Assembly (NCBI GenBank): GCA_015499985.1
Contig: JAAAUF010000453.1
Coordinates: forward strand, 1 to 32,891
Source: Haplosporangium gracile
Lineage: Eukaryota > Mortierellomycota > Mortierellomycetes > Mortierellales > Mortierellaceae
Length of the DNA: 32,891 nt
Reading direction: 5' to 3'
The position numbers and the translations under genes were made by a program. Position 1 is the stretch's first letter; each line of letters starts with the position of its first letter. Below the pieces are notes generated by a model that was not told the origin of the DNA, did not search any database, and saw only the letters and a list, made by a program, of their open reading frames with translations. Positions 1 through 13,200 of the stretch are shown piece after piece.

Positions 1-2
1 TT

Positions 3-1298
3 TTGCCCAGCTTCCCCACCGGCGCTGCTGTTGAGACCTTGAAGCATATTGGAGACAAAATCTCGTCGACTCCCCCCGGCTTCAAGATCCACTCCAACTT
101 GGCGCGTATCATGAAGGCTCGCGCCAAGACCATTGAGACTGGCTCCAACATTGACTGGGCCACTGCTGAGGGTCTTGCCTTTGGTACTTTACTCTCTGAG
201 GGCAAGCACGTCCGTTTGGCCGGCCAGGATGTTGAGCGTGGTACCTTCTCTCACCGACACGCCGTTCTCCACGACCAGGAGACCGACAAGTTGTATGTCC
301 CCCTCAAGAACTTGGGTCACGGTCAGGCTGCCTTCTCCGTCAACAACTCTTCCCTCTCTGAGTTTGGTGCTCTTGGATTCGAGCTTGGATACTCTCTCGT
401 CAACCCCAACTCTCTTGTCCTCTGGGAGGCCCAGTTCGGTGATTTCGCCAACAACGCCCAGTGCATCATTGATCAGTTCATTGCTTCAGGAGAGACCAAG
501 TGGCTCCAGCGCACTGGTTTGACCATGGTGTTGCCTCACGGTTACGATGGTCAGGGACCCGAGCACTCATCCGCCCGTATTGAGCGTTATCTCCAGATGT
601 GTGATGACCACCCCGACATTTTCCCTTCGCCCGAGAAGATGTCGCGCCAGCACCAGGACTGCAACATGCAGCTTGTCTACTGCACAACGCCCGCCAACTA
701 CTTCCACGCCCTCCGTCGCCAGATCCATCGCGACTACCGTAAACCCTTGATTGCCTTCAACTCCAAGTTGTTGCTGCGTCACCCCATGGCCCGTTCGACT
801 TTGGAGGAGATGTCGGGCGAGACTCGCTTCCAACGCTTCATCCCTGAGGTTGAGGAGGAGAAGATTGTTGCTGCCGACAAGGTCAAGAAGCACATTCTCT
901 GCTCTGGTCAGGTTTACTATGCCCTGGCTAAGGCCCGTGAACAGAACAAGATTGACGATGTTGTGATCTCGCGTGTGGAGCAGTTGAACCCCTTCCCCTA
1001 TGATCGTGTCAAGGAGCACGCTGACAAGTACCCCAATGCCGAGATTGTCTGGTGCCAGGAGGAGCCCTTGAACATGGGAGCCTGGGCCCATGTTGCGCCC
1101 CGTATCCGCACGTCGCTCAAGGAGACTGCCAACCATGCCAACAAGGAGGTCCGCTATGCTGGTCGTGAGCCCTCGGCTTCGGTCGCTACCGGTAACAAGA
1201 AGGTCCACTTGGCTGAGGAGTATGCCTTCCTTGCCGAGGCCCTCACCGGTGAGACCAGGAAGCCCTCTGATGTCGTCGGCGGTGTCCCCGTCTTCTAA
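3..1298 (+). CDS. KGD1: 2-oxoglutarate dehydrogenase E1 component, mitochondrial (3' part only)
   Basis: This is the C-terminal ~431 residues of the thiamine-diphosphate-dependent E1 subunit of the mitochondrial 2-oxoglutarate dehydrogenase complex, which decarboxylates 2-oxoglutarate in the TCA cycle. The reading frame matches the family almost end to end. Recognisable blocks are [88 protein letters not shown] and the terminal [17 protein letters not shown]. It ends at TAA 1296-1298. The 5' part lies outside the window. The first bases (pyrimidines, then an AG at 9-10) look like a 3' splice site, so the visible exon may really start at base 11. No intron interrupts the visible part. The long antisense open frame across it is a codon-bias shadow. 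Confusion with the paralogue DHTKD1 is possible but less likely given the close match to OGDH. Confidence 0.95.
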   Translation: MPSFPTGAAVETLKHIGDKISSTPPGFKIHSNLARIMKARAKTIETGSNIDWATAEGLAFGTLLSEGKHVRLAGQDVERGTFSHRHAVLHDQETDKLYVPLKNLGHGQAAFSVNNSSLSEFGALGFELGYSLVNPNSLVLWEAQFGDFANNAQCIIDQFIASGETKWLQRTGLTMVLPHGYDGQGPEHSSARIERYLQMCDDHPDIFPSPEKMSRQHQDCNMQLVYCTTPANYFHALRRQIHRDYRKPLIAFNSKLLLRHPMARSTLEEMSGETRFQRFIPEVEEEKIVAADKVKKHILCSGQVYYALAKAREQNKIDDVVISRVEQLNPFPYDRVKEHADKYPNAEIVWCQEEPLNMGAWAHVAPRIRTSLKETANHANKEVRYAGREPSASVATGNKKVHLAEEYAFLAEALTGETRKPSDVVGGVPVF

Positions 1299-1774
1299 GA
1301 GCAGGACCAGCAGCGATTTTGGTTTACGGCTCTTGCTTTCCTTCATGATTATTTAGAGTTTTCTATACTTTTGTTTATAAATTTTCTTCTTTTTGCCAGC
1401 GCGATTTCTAACCGCATGCCATAACGGGAGCTTCCCGATTCCATGGTTGCTCGATACGATTGTCCATCTCACGCCATCACTCTCGGATTTGATTTGATTC
1501 TCTATTCCAATAGCGCGCCATGCCCGCCCCTAGTCAAATTGGATAGAAAAAAAAATAATAAAAAAAACACGAACGCCAATTCTTATTGCTCTTCCTTATT
1601 TCTCATCTTTTCCACGATTTCTCTTCCCCCCTTTCCCTTCTAATCCCTTCTCGTTCTCCTTGCTGCCTTCTACACCCTTGCCGCCGTCATCTTCATCCCT
1701 ACTCCCACCCTCAGCATCGCCACTTCAACAATAGTTCTCATCCCTCAACCCCACACAAAACATACCAGTCTGCC
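1299..1774. other. Intergenic: KGD1 3' UTR and SAC1 promoter
   Basis: No gene is visible. The first ~100 bases after the KGD1 stop are AT-rich and probably hold its 3' UTR. From about 1535 there is an A-rich stretch followed by strongly pyrimidine-rich sequence (about 1590-1720) leading to the SAC1 start. C/T-rich tracts of this kind precede most genes in this window and are probably core promoter and 5' UTR. The short open frames here are low-complexity artefacts. Confidence 0.6.
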
Positions 1775-4700
1775 ATGGTCATCTACAACTCACTTCGACT
1801 GTATGTCCTCCTCCCTTCTCCCTCAACCCTCTGATCGAATTGACCCACAGGTGCAACGCAACGCTAATGCATCTTGCATCTCTCTCGTCTTCTTCCTCCA
1901 CCTCACCCAGCTACACAAACGCAGACACATTCACGCTAGAACCTGTTCACAATGACCCGTCTGTCAAGTCCGAGAACATCGTAATTCACCGCGCGACAGG
2001 AGAACTCCGCTTCAATGGTGAGCGCCGCTACCTTGCTGCCTTACACGATTCATTGATACGTGAGCCTGAACAGCTCTTCCTAACCAAGCAAGGCTTCTTT
2101 TCCGCATTGTTAGGTCCAACTAATAGAGTCACCGCTGACGAAGAGGTCTTAACGATTTACGGTGTTATTGGATTCATTCGGTTACTCGCAGGTACTTCAA
2201 TTAATCGATTCATAGCGGTTTTGTCTCGTCTGTTGCCCTTGTATTGCTGCTGCTAAAGCTTAACCTTAAGAAACAAAGCTGATACCTCATTTCCCCACGC
2301 TCGATGCTTCTGCTTTTAGGCGAGTATATGGTTGTTGTCACTGACAGGATAAAGGTCGGGCGGATGGGCGAACACGATATCTTCAGGCTCAAGGACTACA
2401 AGATCATGCCGTTTTCGCGCAATTACCTTGCCTTGTCAGAAGCACAGGTAATATAAAACGGATCGAATGGACAATTCATCAAAAAAGAGCAACACCAAAA
2501 TTAGAGGACACAAAAATGTTCATTCACCTCGCCATTAACTTATTTTCTCTTGACACGTTGGTCCAACTCTGATCTAAGTAGACAAACGAAGAAACTGCCT
2601 TCATCGCTCTGCTTCACCAGCACCTTCAGTCCGGCCAATTCCACTTCTCATACGGCTACGAGCTCACTCATACTCTCCAACGGCAATCGGAATTCAGAGG
2701 CGATACTCGCCCTATCTGGGAGCGGGTGCGTTCAGTTCAATGGATACAAGGATCGATTACGGTACTCTCACAGCCCAATCTGGATAGATCAATTATGAGT
2801 GCAACAATGCTAACCGTCAAACCCGTCAATTGCATTTATATTAGGCGGACGAGCGGTTTTTCTGGAACTACCGCCTGCAATTAAAATTCGTTGAACATAT
2901 GAAGGCGCACAGGAACCAGGATGTAAGAGCATGCAAGCTACTTCATTTCTGGGGAAAGCGACGTGGGATTATGCCAGATCACACAAAAACCTATTACTGA
3001 CAGCCAAGCTTTTTTTTTTAATGACCTGTGTAGTTGAGCAGGTTTATCCTGCCAATCATGAATGGCTTCGCGGAGTTCAGGACGGCAGAGATCAACAAAA
3101 GAACATTCACCTTTGTCCTCATCTCTCGTCGGTCACGTCATAGAGCAGGAACCCGCTACTTTTCACGTGGCATCGATACACAAGGAAACGTCTCCAATTT
3201 TAACGAGACAGAACATATCGTCATTTTGGACCCGGTGACAAACGCCCTGATCCCCAGCAATCGGACTGTCATGGCCCACGTTCAAACGCGAGGTTCGATT
3301 CCTATCTATTGGACACAAATCAACAATATCAAATACACCCCTAAACTACAGATCTTTGACAACCCTGACACTGTAAGTTAATGTGGGCAATAATTAAATG
3401 CATTCAGGGCAGGCATTTGTACTGCAGAGCAAGTAACTAATGCTGTAACAACGATTCATATACATGATCAATAGGAAACGGCTTTCAGGAGGCATTTTGA
3501 CATGCAAAAACGGTACTATGGACCACAGATCGTCATCAACCTTACCAACAAAAAAGGATATGAGGCACCAATGGGCGTGGCGTTCTCCAAACAGATCGGC
3601 ATTTTGAACGACCCTCAGATCAACTACCACCACTTTGATTTTCATCACGAATGTAGCAAGATGAAATGGCACCGTGTGTCTCTTCTGCTAGACCACTTTC
3701 ATAGCGACCTCGTGGCCCAAGGGTATGTACTGTCGCTTCTTTTCGGTGTCACGGACATTACTGCTCTGTCTTACATTCTTTTTTTTTTTTACTTTTTTTA
3801 TGTTGTGTTCAACAGATACTTCAGGGCTGAATTGGGGATCGCAGGAGCAGGAATCCTGAGAGTGTATCAGAAGCAGACATCAGTGGTGCGCGCCAACTGC
3901 ATGGATTGTTTAGACAGGACAAATGTTGTTCAGTCTGTAATCTCTCGTTGGGTTCTGAATCGCCAGCTGCTCTCGGTGGGCGTCCTTGCTTCAGGCGAAC
4001 AATTCGATTCTCATGAAGAGTTTGAATGCCTCTTCCGAAATGGTAACTAACATACATTGTCATACTGTAAACTCCAAGCACAGAAGATGGGGTGCAGAGT
4101 TTTGACTTAACATGTTTCGTATTTATTTGTTTGTGCACTTAGTTTGGGCAGACAATGCTGATGTTGTCAGTTGCGCTTACTCTGGTACAGGAGCTCTTAA
4201 GACTGACTTCACAAGGTACTTTTTTACTGCTTTTGAAAATCCAATATGAAAAAAATATTTGGCACAGAATGTATAGCTAACATAACTACCACGTCTTCAT
4301 TTTATCTTACCACAGGACCGGAAGTCGTACAAAGATCGGGGCGCTGCAAGATCTTCAAAACTCCATCGTTCGCTACATCAAAAACAATTTCTTAGATGGC
4401 GCACGACAGGTATAGTGACACTGCTTGATGAAAAAAAACGCCACCAAAATTATGCTCCAGCGCGACTAATCGCAAAGTTTGTTTCATAACGCGGTGACCG
4501 ATTAGGACGCTTACGACCTGTTTCTTGGAGTATTCGACCTTCAGGAGGCTGGGAGTGCGCCCATCGTGGAGGGTCAGCCGCTCATTTTCAAGGCGCTGCC
4601 CGTTGTTCTACTCGTTGGTTTTGCAATGCTGACCACCTGCGCCATTATCCCAGAAAGTAAGTTGTACTTGTTGGCTGATACGGCAACAGTTGAAACATGA

Positions 4701-4967
4701 CTTGATCTGGTCTTAACACTACTATGCACCGACTCTACAATGAATATATTAATAGCTATATTCAGTACATTCGTACTTTTGTTTGCAGCCTTTTGGATCA
4801 CATTGATGGCCTATGTCACAAGGACCATCGTTGAAAATGGAGTACATTATGTGAACTGGCCAAGATTAGTCCCGTTGGCCTTTGACCTTCCTGAAAATCA
4901 CTTTCCTGGGATCTCCGAATCCAAGTTGAGCTCGAGCGAAGTCGAGCTTGGATGGAAGAACGAATAA
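1775..4967 (+). CDS. SAC1: Phosphoinositide phosphatase SAC1, 13 exons
   Basis: SAC1 dephosphorylates phosphatidylinositol phosphates, chiefly PI4P, at the ER and Golgi. My exons are 1775-1800, 1851-2017, 2114-2191, 2320-2447, 2582-2725, 2845-2922, 3034-3372, 3475-3722, 3816-4042, 4143-4215, 4316-4409, 4506-4656 and 4756-4967. They sum to 1965 nt, a 654-residue protein (yeast Sac1 is 623). Family blocks include ISRRSRHRAGTRYFSRGID, NFNETEHIV, QTRGSIPIYW, DFHHECSKMKWHR and YSGTGALKTDFTR. The catalytic CX5R(T) loop is NCMDCLDRTN (about C431-R437). Two hydrophobic segments (about 564-583 and 586-605) form the C-terminal membrane anchor, followed by an ENGVHYVNWPRLV block like the yeast protein. 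Introns 2018-2113 and 3723-3815 are multiples of three without stops, so retaining them would keep the frame; homology supports removal. The ATG at 1775 has the context gccATGG. Confidence 0.95.
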
Positions 4968-5622
4968 AAAAAAAGTATTCCTTCTTACATGCATTGGTAT
5001 AGCCTCGGTCGTGCACACGTGTGGAAAGCAGTTGGTTGTTGGCGCTGTGCTTGAGTAAGATGCAACGCGCAGCAAAATGAGTCTCCTATTGTCTCTTTTT
5101 TTTTTTTGCTTTCAACTTGAAGACGACTGTATTTAGTTCACGGACGCCCTTTCTCTGTCTTGGAAAAAACACCTCCTAAAAGGAGACATTATCGTGCCTG
5201 GACATATTGAGCCTTTCTATCCGTGACCTTTCTCCTTGTTTGTGGTCCTCCTTTTCATTTGTTTTGTCTGTTCATGATAATCCTCATGACCTCTTATGTA
5301 AGCAAAAAATGCCCAACTTCTCAGTCAATGGGCGTTGTGATGAGTGAACTTGTGCTCTGTTTTTTTCGTCTTTCTTTCCCTTCCTTTCGCCTCACCTGCA
5401 CCTGCAGTCCACTCATAATCCTACATCGCTTTCCTTTGTCCCATCCTGCTCACTGCCCCACGCTTTCCACTTTGCATTTGTGTGTTCTACTCTGCTTGGG
5501 CACCAACAAACAATCTCACTCGACTACGTCGTTCCTGCACCTAAACTTAACTTTCCTTTTCTTGCGTCCTCTCATAACACTACCCGCAAAAAAAAAAAAA
5601 AAACATCCGGTCTATTTGCAGC
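4968..5622. other. Intergenic: SAC1 3' UTR and promoter of the next gene
   Basis: No convincing gene is seen. The SAC1 stop runs directly into an A-tract (4966-4974). A T-tract lies at about 5097-5107. From about 5350 to 5580 the sequence is C/T-rich and ends in an A-run at 5588-5604, just before the ATG at 5623. A 190-codon open frame starting at 5223 is translated pyrimidine-rich promoter, with Leu/Ser/Phe/His bias and no domain, so I did not call it. Confidence 0.5.
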
Positions 5623-6340
5623 ATGAGATATTCGTCGATGACTCCCTTTTGGAGGTGCAGGGTCCTTGTCGCTGTTCTTCTTCTGCACACTGCAGACGTC
5701 TCTGTTGTTGGCGTCCCATCGTCTCATGCATGTCAAGAGAGGATAGATACTGTAAGCCCTCCAATGACCCTGCGGATCACTTCAATATCGAGTAGTTTGT
5801 GTCAGTAATGGTTACTCACATCACCTTCTTTTTCATTTGTTCATAAACTAGGAACTGAAGGATGGTACACTATCAAAGAGAGCATGTCATCAACCACAAC
5901 CACAAGGGCAACCACTCTCAGCATACTCAGCACATTCTCTTTCAAGCCTCGTTCAACGTGACTGTGATGGTGTTCAAGGAGGGCTCTGTATGGAACAACG
6001 AAGAAGAAGCGATGCAACAGTGTATATCAGCAGCTCTGTCGGTGTAGGCAGCAGTAGTAGCAGTTCTGTGTTTATTAGCGACGAAAGCGACAATGAGCCA
6101 CCAAGGGGTGGAGCAGGAGGCACAGAAGCCATGGCAGTTGTAAAGGCAGCATTGATGACTAGTGAGGGCAAGAGTCATGGAGGAGGAGGGATTTACCATG
6201 GTGGACCTTCCAAGGCGCATATGCGCAGCAGCTCGTCCATGTCCTCGTCTGCTGGTGAAAGAGTGTTGAGGGGGCGTGCAGCAAGGAGCGGGGGAGTTAT
6301 TGTAAGTGCTGCTGTGTGCATAGCTGCTACGTTGCTGTAG
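5623..6340 (+). CDS. Small predicted secreted, GPI-anchor-like protein (unknown function)
   Basis: I do not recognise the family. The model has two exons, 5623-5751 and 5852-6340, joined in phase 0 through a 100-nt intron with a gtaagc donor and a ctag acceptor. It gives 205 residues. The N-terminus has a basic start, then a hydrophobic stretch (VLVAVLLL, about 14-21), consistent with a signal peptide. The middle has a few Cys (HACQ, RACHQ, RDCDG, GLCM) and Ser/Gly-rich low complexity. The C-terminus ends in a short hydrophobic tail directly before the stop (GGVIVSAAVCIAATLL), as in GPI-anchor attachment signals. This layout suggests a cell-surface protein. Doubts: base composition is biased, exon 2 has partly open frames on both strands, and only the intron phase and the end signals support the model. 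Confidence 0.45.
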
Positions 6341-6605
6341 TGTGCTCCAGGTGGAGGAAATACTACGAGAATTGAGCAGAAAGAAAGGAGGCAACAGAGA
6401 TCATGTCCTTTGAAGCCATAGAAACCATACAACTGCATCGCACCTCCATCTGCATACCACGCGAAATCAAACCTTGTTTCTTATCCATCACTGTGCCTGA
6501 ATGTGAAGCCTTGTGCCTGTTGAGCTGGAAGCAGTCCCTTCTATCTTTCTCTTTTTATAAAAATATGATCGGGGAATTCTTTCTGTCATTCCACCTTCTC
6601 AACCA

Positions 6606-9099
<2,494 letters not shown>

Positions 9100-10241
9100 A
9101 TCACTTGCACGTGACTTATTTTGTTTGAGCAAAAAAGCAAATGAAACGTCACCATCACCCCCGCCAGCAGGGCCACACGCACACAGACAGACAAACAAAA
9201 AAACACCCGCAAAACAGCACAATCCTCTTCGGAAGTGCGCCTCAAGCAGACAGCACCAAAAAAAAAGACAACCACCATCAACACACTCTACAACAACCAA
9301 CTCCACTCTCATCTTTTGTTGCCCTTTTTTTTGTCTTTTGTTATTGTTGATAATACTTTTTCTTTTTTTTGTTGTTCAATCAATCGCCGAACAAAAAATA
9401 ACATCCATCCGCAGCAACACTTGGTAAGTTCCCATCCAAAAATAACATCATTTTAAAGGCTTGATTGAAAGCCAACATTGGAGATGGGCACTTCTCCCGC
9501 TCGCCCTCAATCAACTGTTTCCCAAGGCTTGCAATCATCTCTTGGATGTGTGTGTATGTGTTTTCATCCGACACATTCACCTTGAGTATGTGTTTGTATT
9601 TCCCTTTTCCCCCCCTCGCCTGCCTTTTTTCCCTTTTGTTCTCCCTCCACTGGCCTGGTGCGTCCTTTTTTTCCCTTTCTTTTTTTGTCAACTGCGCACC
9701 TTGGCTCTCCCTTCTTTTCATTTTTCTCCCGCTTTTTTGCCATATCATTTCTTTTGGCAACAACCCCCTAAAAGTCATGTGCATTCTCGGTTGGGAAATA
9801 ACGATTTAAAGAGAGCATAAAATATGACCCAGCAGCCTTTCGGTTGGTCATTGAAATGGAATAGGTGCTGGACGTGGACGTTGATTGCGTGTTTGTGTTT
9901 GTTATTTGTGGCTCGTTTGCCAATATCAACCTTTATTATTTGTTGCATACAAAACACCATTTGCTCTTTAACACTGTTTGCTAACATCCAAACAACTCTC
10001 GTTACGATAAATAGGCGACGCGTTCTAACAACAAGCACTCCCACCACACACATATCCTCTTTCCCTCGTTTTTCTTTCTTAATTCGAGTACCGTCTTGTT
10101 CATCAACTGTGCAGCGTACTTTCTTTTTCCCCAACCCGAATCTTCGAACACAAGTGACAACAAACGTCAGGGGAAACACCAATTGGAACGGTGTACGCCT
10201 GATAGTTTGACCCCACAACACGTCCAAAGAGTTCCCTCAAC
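9100..10241. promoter_or_regulatory. Long leader/promoter region of VID21, with a candidate 5' UTR intron
   Basis: The 1.1 kb between MSK1 and VID21 holds no supported gene. It is full of A-runs and C/T-runs. A consensus donor GTAAGT at 9424, a CTAAC branch-like motif at about 9980 and an AAATAG acceptor ending at 10014 could delimit a ~590-nt intron in the VID21 5' UTR. Open frames up to 150 codons occur on both strands (for example 9775-10227 minus), but they are low-complexity and show no domain. The start of VID21 at 10242 is preceded by CAAC. Confidence 0.35.
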
Positions 10242-13200
10242 ATGACCGAGGTGAACAAAGCTGTAAGTGGCACACGCGTTTCTCTTTTTTCCACTAAACT
10301 CAGATCATGAAGCCCGTAACTGTGATAATTTCAGCAACGACTTGATCTGACTGGCCGTTTGTTCGTTGCCTCTTTACTACTAACAGTTGCCACATATCCT
10401 CAAGATGAGGCTTTTGTCGGAGAAGACACATCGAGAGCAGATTGAGTAAGTATCCGCCACATACCTCTTCATCAACACTGGAACACCAAAAAGGTCAAAT
10501 TACATATCGATACTGATTCCTTCTTTCTCATTCACTCCCTCTTCGACACGTGTTGTCCTAAAAAAAAGTGAGATTCTTGTTCGACGCGACATTCTTCTCA
10601 AAGAATTTTATTATATGAAACAAGTCGCCGGGACAGACGCCAGCCTGGAGCCCGAACCGGACTTTGCCAAAATTGATGAAGCCAAGTTGAAAGCATTTCA
10701 AGAGCAACATCAACTGTCCGAGTATGGCCTTCTTGATATTTCCCTACCCCTTCCTCTGCAATCGACCACAAAACAACTTTAGAATGCCCGCTAATCACAC
10801 ACTGCTTGCAATTCATTAAATAGATTCAACCCCACCTCAGGCGCATTGGTATCCGATTCAGAGGACACTCTCATGGAAGAACCAGAGCCATGGGTCAAGC
10901 AGGAGAGCACAACGCCAACGGTCATGACGCCACCCGAGAGCGCAGTGGCTGTGCCCGACTTGACATCCGACTCGCCCATGGAGATCGCCGAGACGGAGCA
11001 GAATGACGATAAGGAGATGAACGAAATGGACAGCAACATCAAAAAGGAACCTATCACATCAATACCCGGCTTTACCAACGCCTGCTCCATAATTCCTGAA
11101 GACAACAATCATCCTTCGCCAAATTCCCGTGCTGCCACTCCCGAGAGCAACCACCCCTCACAAAACGACAGACTGCAGACGCCAGAACCCAGAACCCCAG
11201 GAAGCACTCCAGGAAGCACTCCAGGTGCGCAGACATACTCTGCTGAGACATCTCCTTCACGCAAGGCAAAACGAACGCTGCCGCCTCCAGAACGGATGGT
11301 CACTCGCGGAGTCAGTGGAGCTATTCGCCACCGGAGCGTCGATGAGATTCTCGGAACAGCATCAGAACGTTCACCACGCGCCACATCGCCCGTCGGTACC
11401 TCTGGAGCCGTAATCGCCACGCCTACCCCAATACCTGTGGCAGTGGAGCCCATGACTCCAGCTATTGCTGCCTTGACAGCCTCTGCCATATACTCGGCAC
11501 CGAGTAACAGCTCCATGTCTCACCTTGCTGTCAAGCCACTGCCACTCAAACTCCACTCTTCCAAGAAGCACGCTCAGCCTACAACAACCCCTACACTCAT
11601 GAAGCGGACAGACTCCCGCTTTGGATCGCAGCGGTACGATACCATGGATGGAAGCTCATCTGGTCGCTCGACTCGACACGTGGATCTCTATGCCTGGCAG
11701 CTCAAGGTTCAAAGCCAGCCCATCTACAAGTCTATCCAGACTGCGACCAAGGTCGTCAACACCAAGGATTGGAAGGTTGCTCGTGAGGAGTTGAAGTTAA
11801 TGAGGGCGATGCAACGGATTGACACCCTCAAGGAGGGGAATCGGTGGAGTTTCAAGCAGATTAAGAAGCATCGTGGACCAGCCCGTACAAAGACTCATTG
11901 GGATCACCTTTTGGACGAGATGCGGTGGACTCAAGTCGACTATAAGGAGGAAAGACGGTGGAAGATTGCCACTTCCTACCAGGTGTCCAGGTGGATTATG
12001 GCTTGGCACGAAACCGATGACAAGTCGCTCGTCTGTGTTTTGGTATGTTTTTTTGCTGTTGATTCCATTATACGAAGTGTGTGGTTTGTGGGGTACATGT
12101 TGCTAACTTATTGGATGTGTTGCTCTTCACTTCGAATACATAGCGCCAAAAGGTCATCGAGCGACCAGAATCGCCCAAGGAGCAGTCTGCTGAGGCTATG
12201 GAAGCAACTGTCAAGATCGAGGACTTCTTGGATGAATCCATGGTGGATACCTCCGAACCATCTCGTGAGGACTCTTCCGTACCCGCAGCAGTGGCAATGG
12301 GCGTCGTCACAAAACAGGAATGGTCGGAGCAACCTTCAGCGAACGAAACATCCGCCGATAAGCCCATTAAGCTTGAGTCAGAGGATGTACCCATGTCTAC
12401 TCCTTTAGCTGCAGATCAGAGCAAGATGCCTGTGATGGGCACGCCCGCTCCTGAAGGAGCCGACAATAAGGCACTCGTCCCCAAGTTCAAGGAGAACGCC
12501 AAGGACGATTTTATGATGATGCCCCCGCCCCTTGCGCCTGCAGTCATCCAAAAGTGCAGGCCATCCATTCTCGAGCTGGACACCAGCGTTACCATGTTCT
12601 CGCTCGACAATTTGGAGGCTTTGATGGAGGGAACTCGCATTGGATCTCTGGATATCAACGCTCTCTTCCCGGATTTGCCACTCTACGGACCACCCAACCC
12701 AGATGACAACGATGCCTACCTGGATGAGGCAGAGCACGGCCGTGTCACCATGATCAGTCGTTTGATGTCGTCAAAACCACCTTCATTGGACTTTGGTCCT
12801 CTGGCTTCCCAGGTCGTCTACTTGAAGCACAAGAGAGATCCCATTGACGAGATGGACGACTTTGAGGAGGAGGATGCCAGAGTCCCTAGGATTGAAGGCA
12901 GGATCCTGAACGCCATCCCTGGCACCGATCCACCAAGGACAGTTCCAGTGCTCTTCCAGACCAAGAAGAACAAAGATGCCCCATCTACGCCCATTCGCCG
13001 ACCTACGCCTCCCGGCCCTCTTGCGCAGAAGGTTCCTGTTGTTTGGACGAGCGAAGAGGACGACCTGTTGCTAAGCATGATTAAGCCGTACCAGTACAAC
13101 TGGGACCTTATTTCCGACATGTTCAATTCGATGCGAGGGCCCATTCTTTCTTCAGAGCGGAGAACCCCCTACGACTGTTACGATCGTTGGTCCAAGAAGG

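Noticed and set aside
567..1346. 259-codon minus-strand open frame opposite KGD1
   Set aside because: The plus strand encodes a strongly conserved enzyme. The antisense frame has no domain and is a codon-bias shadow.
5223..5795. 190-codon plus-strand open frame
   Set aside because: It spans pyrimidine-rich promoter sequence and a poly-A run. The composition is low-complexity with no recognisable domain, and it overlaps the better-supported small-gene model in another frame.
5942..6394. 150-codon minus-strand open frame opposite the small secreted-protein model
   Set aside because: No signal, domain or splice evidence. The plus-strand frame has matching intron phase and terminal hydrophobic signals.
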